Assembly (NCBI RefSeq): GCF_004682055.1
Contig: NZ_QUZU01000009.1
Coordinates: 109,680 to 173,679 of the forward strand
Length of the DNA: 64,000 nucleotides
Direction: 5' to 3'
DNA from: Pseudomonas kairouanensis
Lineage (GTDB): Bacteria; Pseudomonadota; Gammaproteobacteria; Pseudomonadales; Pseudomonadaceae
Notes under the pieces: model-generated
Database searches by the model: none
What the model saw: the letters and a program-made list of their open reading frames with translations, nothing else
Told to the model about the DNA's origin: nothing
Part shown: piece after piece, positions 1-10,548 of the stretch
Layout of the letters: the number at the start of each line of letters is the position of its first letter
Position numbering within the stretch: the first letter of the stretch is position 1
Position numbers and translations under genes: made by a program

Positions 1-163
1 ATCCAGCCACTCATAGCAGGTGAACAAGAAATGTGTGTTGTCGTGCTTGTGTTCGACTGTAAGCCCGACTGGTCGTTTTTGTTTCGATGGGAAAGCCCGG
101 AATAGTGATGCTGCAGCTAAGGCCGGGTCTAGAAGTGTGTATATGGCGTCCTTGCCACGAGAC

Positions 164-1075
164 TCAGAGCGCATTCACTGCCTCCCGTCCTTTCCGTGCC
201 CCTGTAACGGTCGTGCGTCGCTTCGATTCTCTGATCTGGGCCGGTATTAGCACGCCGCCGTCCGAACGTTTATACCACTGCTGCTCAAGTACGGCAGACC
301 CATAATTAAGCTTGTTTTCGCCTAGGCGAACATACTGGCTCTGCAGTCCAGTCAGGGGGGGTGAGAGGTGGGAGTCTTCGGTCAGGCGCTTGGCTTCGTC
401 CTCCGTCATTTGCGTTAGATATCCACACCATCGACCATTATCAATCAATGCTGAAGCTCCGCGAGATGAGTACTGATCGAGTTGACCATCCCGTCTGCTG
501 GCTTTACTCACATGATGAATGAAGAGTACTGCTGCGCCGCTTTTTATGGCTAGTTCTTCCAGTCGCGAGATCAAAAGAGACATGTCACTGTTGCTGTTCT
601 CATCTAGGCAATGAATGCGACTTACGGTGTCGAGGACGATTAATCGGGGGGCCTCTTGGAGCTTCAAGACCGCTTCCAGGCCTTCATTGGTCATGACATC
701 CAGCCGTTTGCCCATCATCGGTTCGATCGTCAGATTCCCTGCTATGGAATCTAAGGCCTCAGCGGCATCTTCCGAGTGTTTCGATTGCTTCCGTATGCAT
801 TGACCGATGGCGTAGATCCGGTGAGCGAGTACCTGCTCCATATCTTCCAGGGCGAGATATACCACTGGACCATTCGGGGGAGGATCGATTCCAAGAAGGT
901 TTCCTTGGGGTACATGACAGGCCACCGCGATTGCTGCCTGCAGAGCCCAGAAGCTTTTGCCTGTTCCACCTGGTGCCACGAGGGCGCCGACGGTCCCAGC
1001 TACGAAGCTGCCGAACACATAGTCCAATGCCGGAGGTTGGGTGAGGAACGCTGACCTAATGTCGATCGGCATCAC
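164..1075 (-). CDS. RepA-like AAA ATPase/helicase of an integrative element
   Basis: A 303-residue P-loop ATPase of the RepA/KaiC-like (AAA_25) type found on plasmids and integrated elements. Walker A is visible as GGTGKS (about residue 38), Walker B as LIVLDT, and a HHVSK sensor-like motif follows, as in RSF1010-type RepA hexameric helicases. It likely unwinds element DNA or helps its replication or mobilisation after excision; that role is inferred from the family. Its start overlaps the stop of the small DNA-binding gene upstream by 4 bases (ATGA), so the two are translationally coupled. The 163 bases to its left, up to the window edge, show no convincing gene. Confidence 0.75.
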   Translation of the reverse strand: MMPIDIRSAFLTQPPALDYVFGSFVAGTVGALVAPGGTGKSFWALQAAIAVACHVPQGNLLGIDPPPNGPVVYLALEDMEQVLAHRIYAIGQCIRKQSKHSEDAAEALDSIAGNLTIEPMMGKRLDVMTNEGLEAVLKLQEAPRLIVLDTVSRIHCLDENSNSDMSLLISRLEELAIKSGAAVLFIHHVSKASRRDGQLDQYSSRGASALIDNGRWCGYLTQMTEDEAKRLTEDSHLSPPLTGLQSQYVRLGENKLNYGSAVLEQQWYKRSDGGVLIPAQIRESKRRTTVTGARKGREAVNAL

Positions 1076-1308
1076 TCACCTCCAGCCAGCAAATTTGCAA
1101 CATCAGCCGCTCGGAAGTAGATCAGGCGGCCAAGCCGAAGCTTCATGGCATGTAGAGAGGCAGCGAACTCGCTCTCGGCCGGATGCGCAATGGTGTAGTC
1201 CAGCCCCTTTTCACTTCTGTGTAGCAGCTCTGCCAGCTGCTTCTTTGTTAACAAGGGGCCGTATCGGTCAATGAGCTGTTGCTCAAAACGGGCGTTACTA
1301 GCAGTCAT
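1072..1308 (-). CDS. small AlpA/excisionase-like DNA-binding protein
   Basis: A protein of 78 residues (82 if a GTG four codons upstream at 1320 is used). It has the pattern of a winged-helix or MerR-like regulator: a helix with TKKQLAELLHRSEKGL, then a basic stretch, then an RLIYFRAADVANLL segment typical of AlpA/PrtN-like proteins that read 'regulator binds, column of residues, then phenylalanine-rich wing'. I chose the ATG at 1308 because GGAT lies 7 bases upstream; neither start has a strong ribosome site. Between the integrase and the RepA-like gene, such proteins usually act as recombination directionality factor or as activator of the element. The function is inferred from position. 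Confidence 0.6.
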   Translation of the reverse strand: MTASNARFEQQLIDRYGPLLTKKQLAELLHRSEKGLDYTIAHPAESEFAASLHAMKLRLGRLIYFRAADVANLLAGGE

Positions 1309-1480
1309 CTGGGTATCCACGCTTTAGGTTGATGACTAAATAGTGGAAAGGGACTGCCCTATTTTCTGGCTTTGAAAGCTGCCTGGGGGAATTAATCGCA
1401 GAAAGTTGGGAAATGGGGGGGGGCGCTCAAAAAAACATCGCGCTGTGGTTAGAGATTTCCATATCAGTGCAGGGGAGGAA

Positions 1481-1520
1481 AGGGTAGAAAAGTTTTCGCA
1501 TGCAGAATCTTTTCTACCCT
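1481..1520 (-). terminator. 12-bp perfect inverted repeat downstream of the integrase
   Basis: AGGGTAGAAAAG (1481-1492) is repeated in inverted form at 1509-1520 with a 16-base loop. It begins 9 bases beyond the integrase stop codon on the minus strand. It lacks a clear T tract, so it may be a weak terminator, an mRNA-stabilising hairpin or a protein-binding site for the recombination machinery. Confidence 0.45.
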
Positions 1521-1528
1521 ATTTAAAT

Positions 1529-2593
1529 CTAGTCTTTGCCGATGCTATCCAGCCGCTCGACCAGATCCTCCGCGCGTAAGTGAGTGTAGCGCTTAAGCAT
1601 TTGCATGGATTTGTGGCCGCTGATTGCTGAAACTTCTTGGTCGGATAGGCCAGATTCGACAAGTCGGCTGACGGCCTCGTGCCTCAAATCATGAAAGCGA
1701 AAATCCGTCATCCCGAGCGGCTTCCTCAGCGTTGCCCAGACTTTGTTGAACGCATAAGGCCTACGCTTACCATCTCTGCCAGGTTCACCGAAGAAGATAA
1801 GTTGGCAGTCCTTCGGCCTGAGAGGATTGTCTACCGCCGCATGCATTGCATCTGTCGCACGCTTATTGAGTGGCACGGTTCGATGGGTATTATTTTTGGT
1901 ATCCGGAAGGTGGACGACCCGTTTTTTGAGATCCACTTGGGAGAGCGTAAGCGTGGCAATCTCAGATGAGCGCATGGTCGTTTCCACGGCGATTCGCGCC
2001 ATCCATCCGAGCATAGGGTTGCTATGCGCATCAGCAGCACCTAGAAGCCGGTCCCCTTCGTCCCCTACAAAACGCCGCTCTCGACCCTTTCCAGGCTTGG
2101 GCTTCCGAATGCTCGCAACTGGATTGAATGTGAGGCCGAGCCCCCATTCTTTGATTGCCGTTGAGTAAAGATGTCCCAAGAGCGCCAACTCAAGCCGAAC
2201 GGTGTTGTTGCTGGTCAATGTGCGCTTGCGGGCTGCGGGCTGAGACAGTCGCTTGTCACGGTAGGCTGCGATGATTTCGCTGGAGAGGGCTGCAAGGGAG
2301 TATTTGCCCAGCTCGGTAGTGAGCTTTTTTGCCTTGCTTGCTTCGCCATTCTGAGTAGAAGGCTTTTTGGTAGGAGTGACCTCAGACAGATAACGCTTCA
2401 GCGCCGCTTCTAGGGTCATCCGCTCTGATCCGCTGCGCTGGATGTAGACACCTCTGACCATCTCGTCTTCGGTTCGACGTGACCAATCCTCTGCATCGCG
2501 TTTGGTGCGAAACGTTTTGGACGCTGTCGGCCATCCGACTTTTCGGATGACCGCTTTCCAGGTTCCTGATGGGGTTTTTACGAGAGTTGCCAT
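1529..2593 (-). CDS. tyrosine recombinase (integrase) next to tRNA
   Basis: A 354-residue phage-type integrase. The N-terminal half holds an AP2-like arm-binding region (ATLVKTPSGTWKAVIRK) and a core-binding SAM-like domain. The C-terminal catalytic domain shows the first Arg in ETTMRSSEIATL, the HDLRHEAVSRL box (H-x-x-R), the second His in SGHKSMQM and the nucleophile Tyr in KRYTHL. The reading frame is open further up into the tRNA, but the ATG at 2593 has GGAG 8 bases upstream and begins the conserved sequence, so I use it. It starts about 105 bases from the tRNA 3' end, the usual layout of an integrase that inserts its element into the tRNA end; the element therefore extends left. Confidence 0.9.
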   Translation of the reverse strand: MATLVKTPSGTWKAVIRKVGWPTASKTFRTKRDAEDWSRRTEDEMVRGVYIQRSGSERMTLEAALKRYLSEVTPTKKPSTQNGEASKAKKLTTELGKYSLAALSSEIIAAYRDKRLSQPAARKRTLTSNNTVRLELALLGHLYSTAIKEWGLGLTFNPVASIRKPKPGKGRERRFVGDEGDRLLGAADAHSNPMLGWMARIAVETTMRSSEIATLTLSQVDLKKRVVHLPDTKNNTHRTVPLNKRATDAMHAAVDNPLRPKDCQLIFFGEPGRDGKRRPYAFNKVWATLRKPLGMTDFRFHDLRHEAVSRLVESGLSDQEVSAISGHKSMQMLKRYTHLRAEDLVERLDSIGKD

Positions 2594-2698
2594 GCTGTTC
2601 TCCGAAGACATCGGCACGGACTGTACCGAAACTGTACCTCGGAGGCATTCCAAAACACCCTCTCGAAACTGCAGCATTGCTGCAGCCCTTGGTTTATA

Positions 2699-2718
2699 TG
2701 GTGGGCCCACACGGACTT
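2699..2718. other. probable attachment-site core (tRNA 3' end)
   Basis: The T-arm/acceptor/CCA portion of the tRNA is the edge between backbone and element. Integrases of this type recombine at such sequences and leave a direct repeat of the tRNA 3' end at the other boundary, which here lies outside the window. The exact core cannot be defined from one end only. Confidence 0.5.
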
Positions 2719-2775
2719 GAACCGTGGACCAAAGGATTATGAGTCCTCTGCTCTGACCAACTGAGCTATAGGCCC
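2699..2775 (-). tRNA. tRNA with anticodon CAU, probably tRNA-Ile2 (lysidine type)
   Basis: The minus strand folds as a full 77-base tRNA with encoded CCA. The acceptor stem is GGGCCTA/TGGGCCC, the anticodon stem GAGGA/TCCTT, and the loop CTCATAA gives anticodon CAU. C4-G69 and C5-G68 pairs in the acceptor stem match the known recognition features of TilS for tRNA-Ile2, whereas E. coli elongator tRNA-Met has U4-A69. It is thus more likely the AUA-reading isoleucine tRNA than a methionine tRNA, although automatic annotation often calls such genes Met. Its 5' end lies only 15 bases after the rmcA stop, in the same orientation. Confidence 0.9.
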
Positions 2776-2790
2776 TTAACTGGTCGCGGA

Positions 2791-5700
2791 TTATAGCGAT
2801 GGTTTCTCTGCTGTGCTATCCGAAAAATCTTCAATGCTCATGCGAAGGAAGGTCGCGGCAAAAAGCTCCGGCGGCAGGGGCAGGCTGACGATGTAGCCTT
2901 GCATCTGTTCACAGCCTTCTGCAGCGAGGAACGCTTGTTGTGCTGGGTTTTCCACGCCCTCGGCGATGATGGTGAATTGCATGCTGTGGCCCAGGGCGAT
3001 GATGGCGCGCACGATAGCAGCGTCGTGGGGGTCATCGGGCAGGCCGCGGACGAAGGATTGGTCGATCTTGAGAAAGTCCAGCGGCAGGCGTTTGAGGTAG
3101 CTGAGGGAAGAATAGCCGGTGCCGAAGTCGTCAATCGCCAGTTGTACCCCCAGGTGCTTGAGTTGGTGCAAGACTTCCAGCGCTTCTTCGGCCTGGCTCA
3201 TGATGAAGTTTTCGGTGATCTCCAATTGCAGCCGGTCAGGTTTCAAGTGGTAGTCGCGCAGCAGTTGTTCGATACGTGACAGCAGGTTCGGGTGGCGCAG
3301 TTGTGCGCCGGCGAGGTTGACCGAGAGCGTGCCGAAGTCATCGAAGGTGCCTTGCCAGGCGTGCATTTGCCGGCAAGCCTGCTCCAGAACCCAGTCGCCG
3401 ATTTGCAGGATCATGCCGTTCTCTTCGGCCAGGGCGATGAAATGTTCGGGCGGCACATCGCCAAAGGTCGGGTGACGCCAGCGGATCAAGGCTTCGGCGC
3501 CGATCAGTTCCTGGGTGATCAGGCTCAATTTTGGTTGGTAATACAGGCTCAGTTCATCGCGCTCGATGGCGCGACGCAGTTCGTGTTCCAGTGCTACACG
3601 TTCGTTGGCTTGGGCGGTGAGGTCGCGGGTATAGCTTTCGACCCGGTTGCGCCCTTTGGCCTTGGAGCGGTACATCGCGGCATCGGCGTTCTTGACCAGG
3701 GTCGCGACGTCGGTGCCGTCCTGGGGGTACAGGCTGGTGCCGATGCTGGCGCTGATAAAGAACTCATGTTCTCCGGCCTGGAATGGTGGGGTGAAACAGG
3801 CCAGTAGCTTGTTGGCCAGGTTGTCGGCGTCGCTGGCGTGTTGCAGGCCGGGAAGCAGGATGATGAATTCGTCGCCACCCAGGCGGGCCACGGTGTCGAT
3901 GTCGCGCAGTTGGTCCTTGAGGCGCACGGCGATATCTTTAAGCAGCAGGTCGCCAATCGGGTGGCCGAGGCTGTCGTTGATGTGTTTGAAGCGGTCCAGG
4001 TCAAGAAACAGGACGGCGCCCTGTTTGCCGGTTTCCTGATGACCGTTGAGCGCGGCCTGCAGCCGGCTCTCGAACAGGGTGCGGTTGGGCAGGCCGGTCA
4101 ACGGGTCGTGGTGCGCCTGGTAATCGAGGCGGGCCTGGGCCAGCTTGAGGCTGGAGATGTCGGCAAATACGGCGACGAAGTGGGTGATCGATTGCTCACG
4201 GTTGCGTACCGCGCTGATGGTCAGCCAACTGGGGTAAAGCTCGCCGTTCTTGCGGCGGTTGGAGATCTCGCCCTGCCAGTGTCCTTGGGCGGTCAGTTGA
4301 TGCCACATTGCCGCGTAGAACGCGCTGTCGTGCAAGCCCGAGGCCAGCAGGCGGGGCGTATGGCCGAGGGCTTCGGCCTCGCTGTAGCCAGTAATTTCGC
4401 TGAACGCGCGGTTCACGGCACTGATATTTTGCCGGGTGTCAGTGATTAATACGCCTTCGGCGGTGCTCTCGAATACGGTAGCGGCTTGTTGCAGTTTTTC
4501 CTGCATCAGCTGGCGCTCGGTGATGTCCCGGGCGATGGTGAGCATGCAGTCGTCGTCGCCAATCGGTAATGGGCGGCTGGAGAGTTCGCAAAGCCGGATT
4601 TGCCCGTCGCTGCGGCGGATGTGGCAGATGAAGTCGCGGACAAAACCGTCGCGCTGCATCAGCTCCAGCATGTGTTTGCGTTCGTTGAGGTCGACCCAGA
4701 TCCCCAGGTCCAAGGTTGATTGATCAAGGGATGTTGCGCTGGTGAAACCGGTGATACGGCTGAAGCCATCGTTCACTTCAAGCAACAGACCGTCGCGCTG
4801 ACGACTCAGCAGTAGGCCGTCCGGTGAGGCATGGAAGGCCTTGGCGAATTTCTCTTCCGACGTTTGCAGTTGCTGCTGGGTTTCCTTGAGTTGGGAGATA
4901 TCACGGACCACCACCACGATGGCTTCGATGGTGTCGAGTTGGAACGGCTCGGCCGAAATCAGGCCGGTAAAGGCTTGGCCGTTGCTACGAAGGAAAGGCA
5001 TCTCCAGGTTACGAATGCTGGATGTCTGGACCCGTTGCAATAAGTCCGGACCGATTCCGTCGATCCCCCAAATATTGAGCTCAGTGCCGGTTTTGCCGAC
5101 GACCTCTTCGGCGCGCAGGCCAACCTGGTCCTCGAACGCCTTGTTGACTTCCAGCAGGCAGCCATCGGACAAACGTGCGATCACCAAAATGTCCGGGCAC
5201 TGCTGGAATACCGAAGCAAACTTTTGTTCGGACAGTTGCAGCGCCTCTTCAGTGCGCTTGGCCTCGCTGATGTCGATCATCAGGCCGCGCAGCACGGGTT
5301 CATGGCCGTGTTCGATCAGGCTGACGATGTCTCTTACCCACAGGCAACGGCCATCGGCGGTGATCACGCGGTAGTCAACGCTGTGATCACGGTTGGCGCG
5401 GGTCTCGCGGTAGCAATAGGCTTCGGTGCGCGTGAGGTCGGCGGGGTGGATGATGTTGCGCCAGAACCCTGGAATCAGCCAATGGGCGCGAGGATAGCCC
5501 AGCAGTTCCTCTGCGTGGGGGGAGACGTAGCTGTAGGTGAAATCGTTGACGTTGGCTTCCCAGGCGATGGCGGACAGGCTCTCCACCAGCCCGCGATAGT
5601 GGTACTCGCTGCTGCGCAGTTCCTGTTCCAGGGCAACCCTGCGGGAAATTTCCGAGCTGAGGCGACGATTGATCCGAATCACGATGGCCAATACCGTGCT

Positions 5701-6534
5701 CAGCAGCAGCACCGTCGGCAGGCCGTAGGTCAGCAAGTCGGTCCAGAAGGCGCGATGGTCGGTGATGCTGCCTACCCAGTGTTGCTGTATAGCGTCGGTC
5801 TCGGCCGGGCTGAGGTCGGCGAGGACTTTGTCCAGAATGCCCACCAGCATTTTGTTATCTCGCGGCACGCCCATCGCCAGTTGGTAGCGATAGGGTGTTT
5901 CGCCGCTTACATACAAGCCATCGAGCTTGAGCTGACGCAGGCTCCAGACGCTGGACGCCAGGTCACCCACCACAGCATCCACTTCATCGGTGGCCAGTGC
6001 TTGCAGTGCCGAGCTGACATTCGGCATTGCGACCAGGTTGAGGTCCGGGTGATGGGTGCGCAATAGCTCATGGGGGGCGTAATTCTCCACGACGGCGATT
6101 TTCAGCCCATAGAGATCCTTGAGGTTGTGTGGCTGTGCACCGCCTTCGTGAGCGAGGATGACGATGGGGAAATCCAGGTAGGGCCGTGTGAACGCGATGT
6201 AGCTTTGGCGCTCGGGGGTGGACATCACGCCGGGCAGTAAATCCAGCTGATTGTTCTTGGCCTGCTCAAGCACGGCGCTCCAGCTCATCGGTTCGATCAG
6301 TTTGATTCGCACGCCCAGGCGGTCCTGGATCAGGCGCACATAGTCAGCAGCCAGGCCTTGATAGCGGCCGGCTTCATCGCGAAATTCAAAGGGTGGCCAC
6401 GACGCATCCACCCCCAGCCGCAGCTCCTGATGGTCCGCCAGCCAGCCACGCTCATCATCGGTAAGAGTCAACGCGCCAGCCGTTGCGGTCCAGGTCAGCA
6501 GCGACAGCAGTAACACAGTCGGCAATCTGGGCAT
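2791..6534 (-). CDS. rmcA: RmcA-type c-di-GMP enzyme: periplasmic binding domain, PAS repeats, GGDEF and EAL
   Basis: A 1247-residue inner-membrane protein, close to the length of P. aeruginosa RmcA. It has a signal peptide (1-20), a family 3 solute-binding (Venus flytrap) periplasmic domain (about 28-255), a membrane helix (about 268-290), a series of about four PAS domains (310-800), a GGDEF domain and an EAL domain. The motifs are intact: RLGGDEF near residue 886, EALIRW near 1013, and DDFGTGYSS further on, so both synthesis and breakdown sites look competent. In P. aeruginosa RmcA is a phosphodiesterase that links redox state and amino-acid signals to biofilm formation. The name rests on domain order and on the position next to tRNA and rpoD. 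Confidence 0.88.
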   Translation of the reverse strand: MPRLPTVLLLSLLTWTATAGALTLTDDERGWLADHQELRLGVDASWPPFEFRDEAGRYQGLAADYVRLIQDRLGVRIKLIEPMSWSAVLEQAKNNQLDLLPGVMSTPERQSYIAFTRPYLDFPIVILAHEGGAQPHNLKDLYGLKIAVVENYAPHELLRTHHPDLNLVAMPNVSSALQALATDEVDAVVGDLASSVWSLRQLKLDGLYVSGETPYRYQLAMGVPRDNKMLVGILDKVLADLSPAETDAIQQHWVGSITDHRAFWTDLLTYGLPTVLLLSTVLAIVIRINRRLSSEISRRVALEQELRSSEYHYRGLVESLSAIAWEANVNDFTYSYVSPHAEELLGYPRAHWLIPGFWRNIIHPADLTRTEAYCYRETRANRDHSVDYRVITADGRCLWVRDIVSLIEHGHEPVLRGLMIDISEAKRTEEALQLSEQKFASVFQQCPDILVIARLSDGCLLEVNKAFEDQVGLRAEEVVGKTGTELNIWGIDGIGPDLLQRVQTSSIRNLEMPFLRSNGQAFTGLISAEPFQLDTIEAIVVVVRDISQLKETQQQLQTSEEKFAKAFHASPDGLLLSRQRDGLLLEVNDGFSRITGFTSATSLDQSTLDLGIWVDLNERKHMLELMQRDGFVRDFICHIRRSDGQIRLCELSSRPLPIGDDDCMLTIARDITERQLMQEKLQQAATVFESTAEGVLITDTRQNISAVNRAFSEITGYSEAEALGHTPRLLASGLHDSAFYAAMWHQLTAQGHWQGEISNRRKNGELYPSWLTISAVRNREQSITHFVAVFADISSLKLAQARLDYQAHHDPLTGLPNRTLFESRLQAALNGHQETGKQGAVLFLDLDRFKHINDSLGHPIGDLLLKDIAVRLKDQLRDIDTVARLGGDEFIILLPGLQHASDADNLANKLLACFTPPFQAGEHEFFISASIGTSLYPQDGTDVATLVKNADAAMYRSKAKGRNRVESYTRDLTAQANERVALEHELRRAIERDELSLYYQPKLSLITQELIGAEALIRWRHPTFGDVPPEHFIALAEENGMILQIGDWVLEQACRQMHAWQGTFDDFGTLSVNLAGAQLRHPNLLSRIEQLLRDYHLKPDRLQLEITENFIMSQAEEALEVLHQLKHLGVQLAIDDFGTGYSSLSYLKRLPLDFLKIDQSFVRGLPDDPHDAAIVRAIIALGHSMQFTIIAEGVENPAQQAFLAAEGCEQMQGYIVSLPLPPELFAATFLRMSIEDFSDSTAEKPSL

Positions 6535-6616
6535 AACGGTCTCGTTATGGCACGGGGAATGGTTCGAGTGTAGACGGGCATTGCGGGGGAGGAGGGGGTG
6601 CGCAGGCTTTTATCGA

Positions 6617-6650
6617 TAGAAAACAAAACCCCCGGCCTAGGCCGGGGGTT
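6617..6650 (-). terminator. rho-independent terminator of rpoD
   Basis: AACCCCCGGCC and its complement form a near-perfect GC-rich hairpin at 6627-6650. Read on the minus strand it is followed by GTTTTGTTTT, a standard T-rich tail. It lies 6 bases after the rpoD stop codon. Confidence 0.9.
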
Positions 6651-6656
6651 CTGGTA

Positions 6657-8507
<1,851 letters not shown>

Positions 8508-8554
8508 AACACCCTATCCACTGAAGGTCTTGGCGGGCAAAAAACAAGCCGAGG

Positions 8555-8560
8555 ATTATA
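8555..8560 (-). promoter_or_regulatory. possible rpoD-proximal promoter -10 box
   Basis: The minus strand reads exactly TATAAT 48 bases upstream of the rpoD start, in the dnaG-rpoD spacer. The matching -35 region overlaps the end of dnaG and is poor, so this is a candidate only. An internal rpoD promoter would let the sigma factor be made separately from primase. Confidence 0.4.
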
Positions 8561-8574
8561 CCCGAGCTATGACC

Positions 8575-10548
8575 TCACACGCCAGCTGAGGTCGGGTTTG
8601 ATGCGGAAACATTCTGTTTTAAGAGGTCGCGCATCTGTTTTGCTATCTGAATTTGCTCTTCAGCCGACAATCCCGGCTGCCTTGCTCTCTTGATAAGTTC
8701 ATCGAGGGTCTGCGTGTGCTGACCCGCGGATAACCTAGTAATGGTGTCTAAAAACTGTTGTTCAAGGTTATCGCCGTCAATTAGCCACTCCTTTTCCGCA
8801 AGTGCTTTCAACAGTCGGCCTTGTTCGGTTCCGTGCCAGCGAGCCATTAGCTGGATAGAGTTTAGCCTAGGATTTTTTTGCACGGCCTCGATCAGGGCAA
8901 TCAGCACCTGGGCGTAGGTGTTGCTTTCGTTAGCGAAGTGATCGGCGCTTTCGACTTTGCTGGCCAGCTGCGGATGGTGGATCAACGTACGCAATGCAAT
9001 AAGCGTTGGTGCTTCCACGGCCACGGGTGTGCGTGGGGCATAGGCTTCATCGCGGTCGCCGCGCTTGCCGTTCTTGCTCCAGGGTTTCTTGTCCCATTTT
9101 TTGCCGCCGGCGCCGGGCTTTTTCGGGGTCCATTCCTGCTGGGGCGCGTAGGCCTCCTGCGGTTGATGGAAGTCCGAATAGTCCGGCATGGCGTCGTAAT
9201 CCATGCCTGGGTCGTAGGCTGGTGGCGGCGTATCCTGCGGCGCACTGTGCACCAATTGACTCACCGCCTCGCCGCTTAGACCGGTGATCTCAAGCAAGCG
9301 CTGGCGCATCAGGGTGCGCAGGTTGGCGCCCGGTACCTTGTCGATCAGCGGCGCCGCGAGGGTGGCCATGTGGGCCTTGCCTTCGAGGGAGCGCGGGTCG
9401 GCTTCTTCAGTCAGTTGCTGGAAAAAATAGTCCGCCAGCGGCTGTGCGTGCTGGTTGATGCGTGCGCGAAAGGCGTCGGTGCCTTCGGAGCGTACCAGTG
9501 TGTCTGGGTCCTCGCCTTCGGGCAGGAACAGAAAGCGCGCGCGACGCCCATCCTGCAAGCTCGACAGCGTGGCTTCGAGCGCGCGCCAGGCAGCGTTGCG
9601 GCCGGCCTGGTCGCCATCGAAACAGAACAGCACGCTGGGCACGACGCGAAACAGGCGCTTCAAATGTTCTTCGCTGGTGGCAGTGCCCAGCGTGGCCACG
9701 GCGTTGCGCAAACCTTGTTGGGCGAGCGCGATCACGTCCATATAGCCTTCAACCACGATGATTTCATCGAGGTTGCGGTTGTTCTTGCGCGCTTCAAACA
9801 GGCCGTAGAGTTCCTGGCCTTTATGGAACACCGGGGTTTCCGGGGAGTTCAGGTACTTGGGCTTATCGTCCCCCAGTACGCGACCACCAAAGGCGATGAT
9901 GCGGCCACGGCTGTCGCGGATCGGGAACATCACCCGGTCGCGGAAACGGTCGTAGCGCTTGCCGGTCTCGGCGTTTTCCACCAGCAGGCCGGCGTCGATC
10001 ATGGCTTTTTGCTGCAGGGTGTCGCTGCTCAGGTGTTTGTACAGATTGTCCCAGCCCGGCGGTGCAAAGCCGAGGCCGAAATCACGGGCGATTTCGCCGG
10101 TGAGGCCGCGACCTTTGAGGTAGTCGACTGCGGCTTTGCGTTGCGGGTGGCTTTTGAGGGCCTGACGGTAAAAGTCGGCCGCGGCCGTCAGTAGCGGGTA
10201 CAGCGGCGAATCGGTGGGCTGGCGCGGTTTGTGCGGGCGGCCACTTTCCTCGCGAGGGATTTCCATGCCGGCGGCTTTCGCCAGGTCCTCGACCGCCTGG
10301 GGGAAGTCCAGGTTGTCGTGGTCCATCAGGAAGCCAAGGGCATTGCCGCCTGCGCCGCAACCGAAGCAGTAATAGAACTGCTTGTCGGGGCTGACGCTGA
10401 ACGACGGGGTTTTTTCCTTGTGGAATGGGCAGCAGGCGGTGTAGTTCTTGCCAGCTTTCTTCAGTTGCACGCGTGAGCTGACAACATCGACGATGTCGGT
10501 GCGGTTCAGAAGGTCGTCAATAAAGCTCTGGGGAATCAGCCCGGCCAT
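8575..10548 (-). CDS. dnaG: DNA primase
   Basis: A 657-residue primase that makes RNA primers at the replication fork. The N-terminal zinc-binding domain shows CPFH and, 17 residues later, CFGC (about residues 40-64). The central TOPRIM domain includes the conserved VVEGYMDVIALAQ and the FDGDQAGRNAA acidic metal site. A low-complexity linker rich in Pro, Gly, Lys and Trp (about 440-510) separates it from the C-terminal DnaB-interacting helicase-binding domain. It lies between rpsU and rpoD on the same strand, with an unusually long spacer of 443 bases after rpsU. Confidence 0.97.
   Translation of the reverse strand: MAGLIPQSFIDDLLNRTDIVDVVSSRVQLKKAGKNYTACCPFHKEKTPSFSVSPDKQFYYCFGCGAGGNALGFLMDHDNLDFPQAVEDLAKAAGMEIPREESGRPHKPRQPTDSPLYPLLTAAADFYRQALKSHPQRKAAVDYLKGRGLTGEIARDFGLGFAPPGWDNLYKHLSSDTLQQKAMIDAGLLVENAETGKRYDRFRDRVMFPIRDSRGRIIAFGGRVLGDDKPKYLNSPETPVFHKGQELYGLFEARKNNRNLDEIIVVEGYMDVIALAQQGLRNAVATLGTATSEEHLKRLFRVVPSVLFCFDGDQAGRNAAWRALEATLSSLQDGRRARFLFLPEGEDPDTLVRSEGTDAFRARINQHAQPLADYFFQQLTEEADPRSLEGKAHMATLAAPLIDKVPGANLRTLMRQRLLEITGLSGEAVSQLVHSAPQDTPPPAYDPGMDYDAMPDYSDFHQPQEAYAPQQEWTPKKPGAGGKKWDKKPWSKNGKRGDRDEAYAPRTPVAVEAPTLIALRTLIHHPQLASKVESADHFANESNTYAQVLIALIEAVQKNPRLNSIQLMARWHGTEQGRLLKALAEKEWLIDGDNLEQQFLDTITRLSAGQHTQTLDELIKRARQPGLSAEEQIQIAKQMRDLLKQNVSASNPTSAGV

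Noticed and set aside
2611..2710. Longer integrase starting inside the tRNA gene
   Set aside because: The extra residues would be read through the tRNA, and the ATG at 2593 has a good ribosome site.
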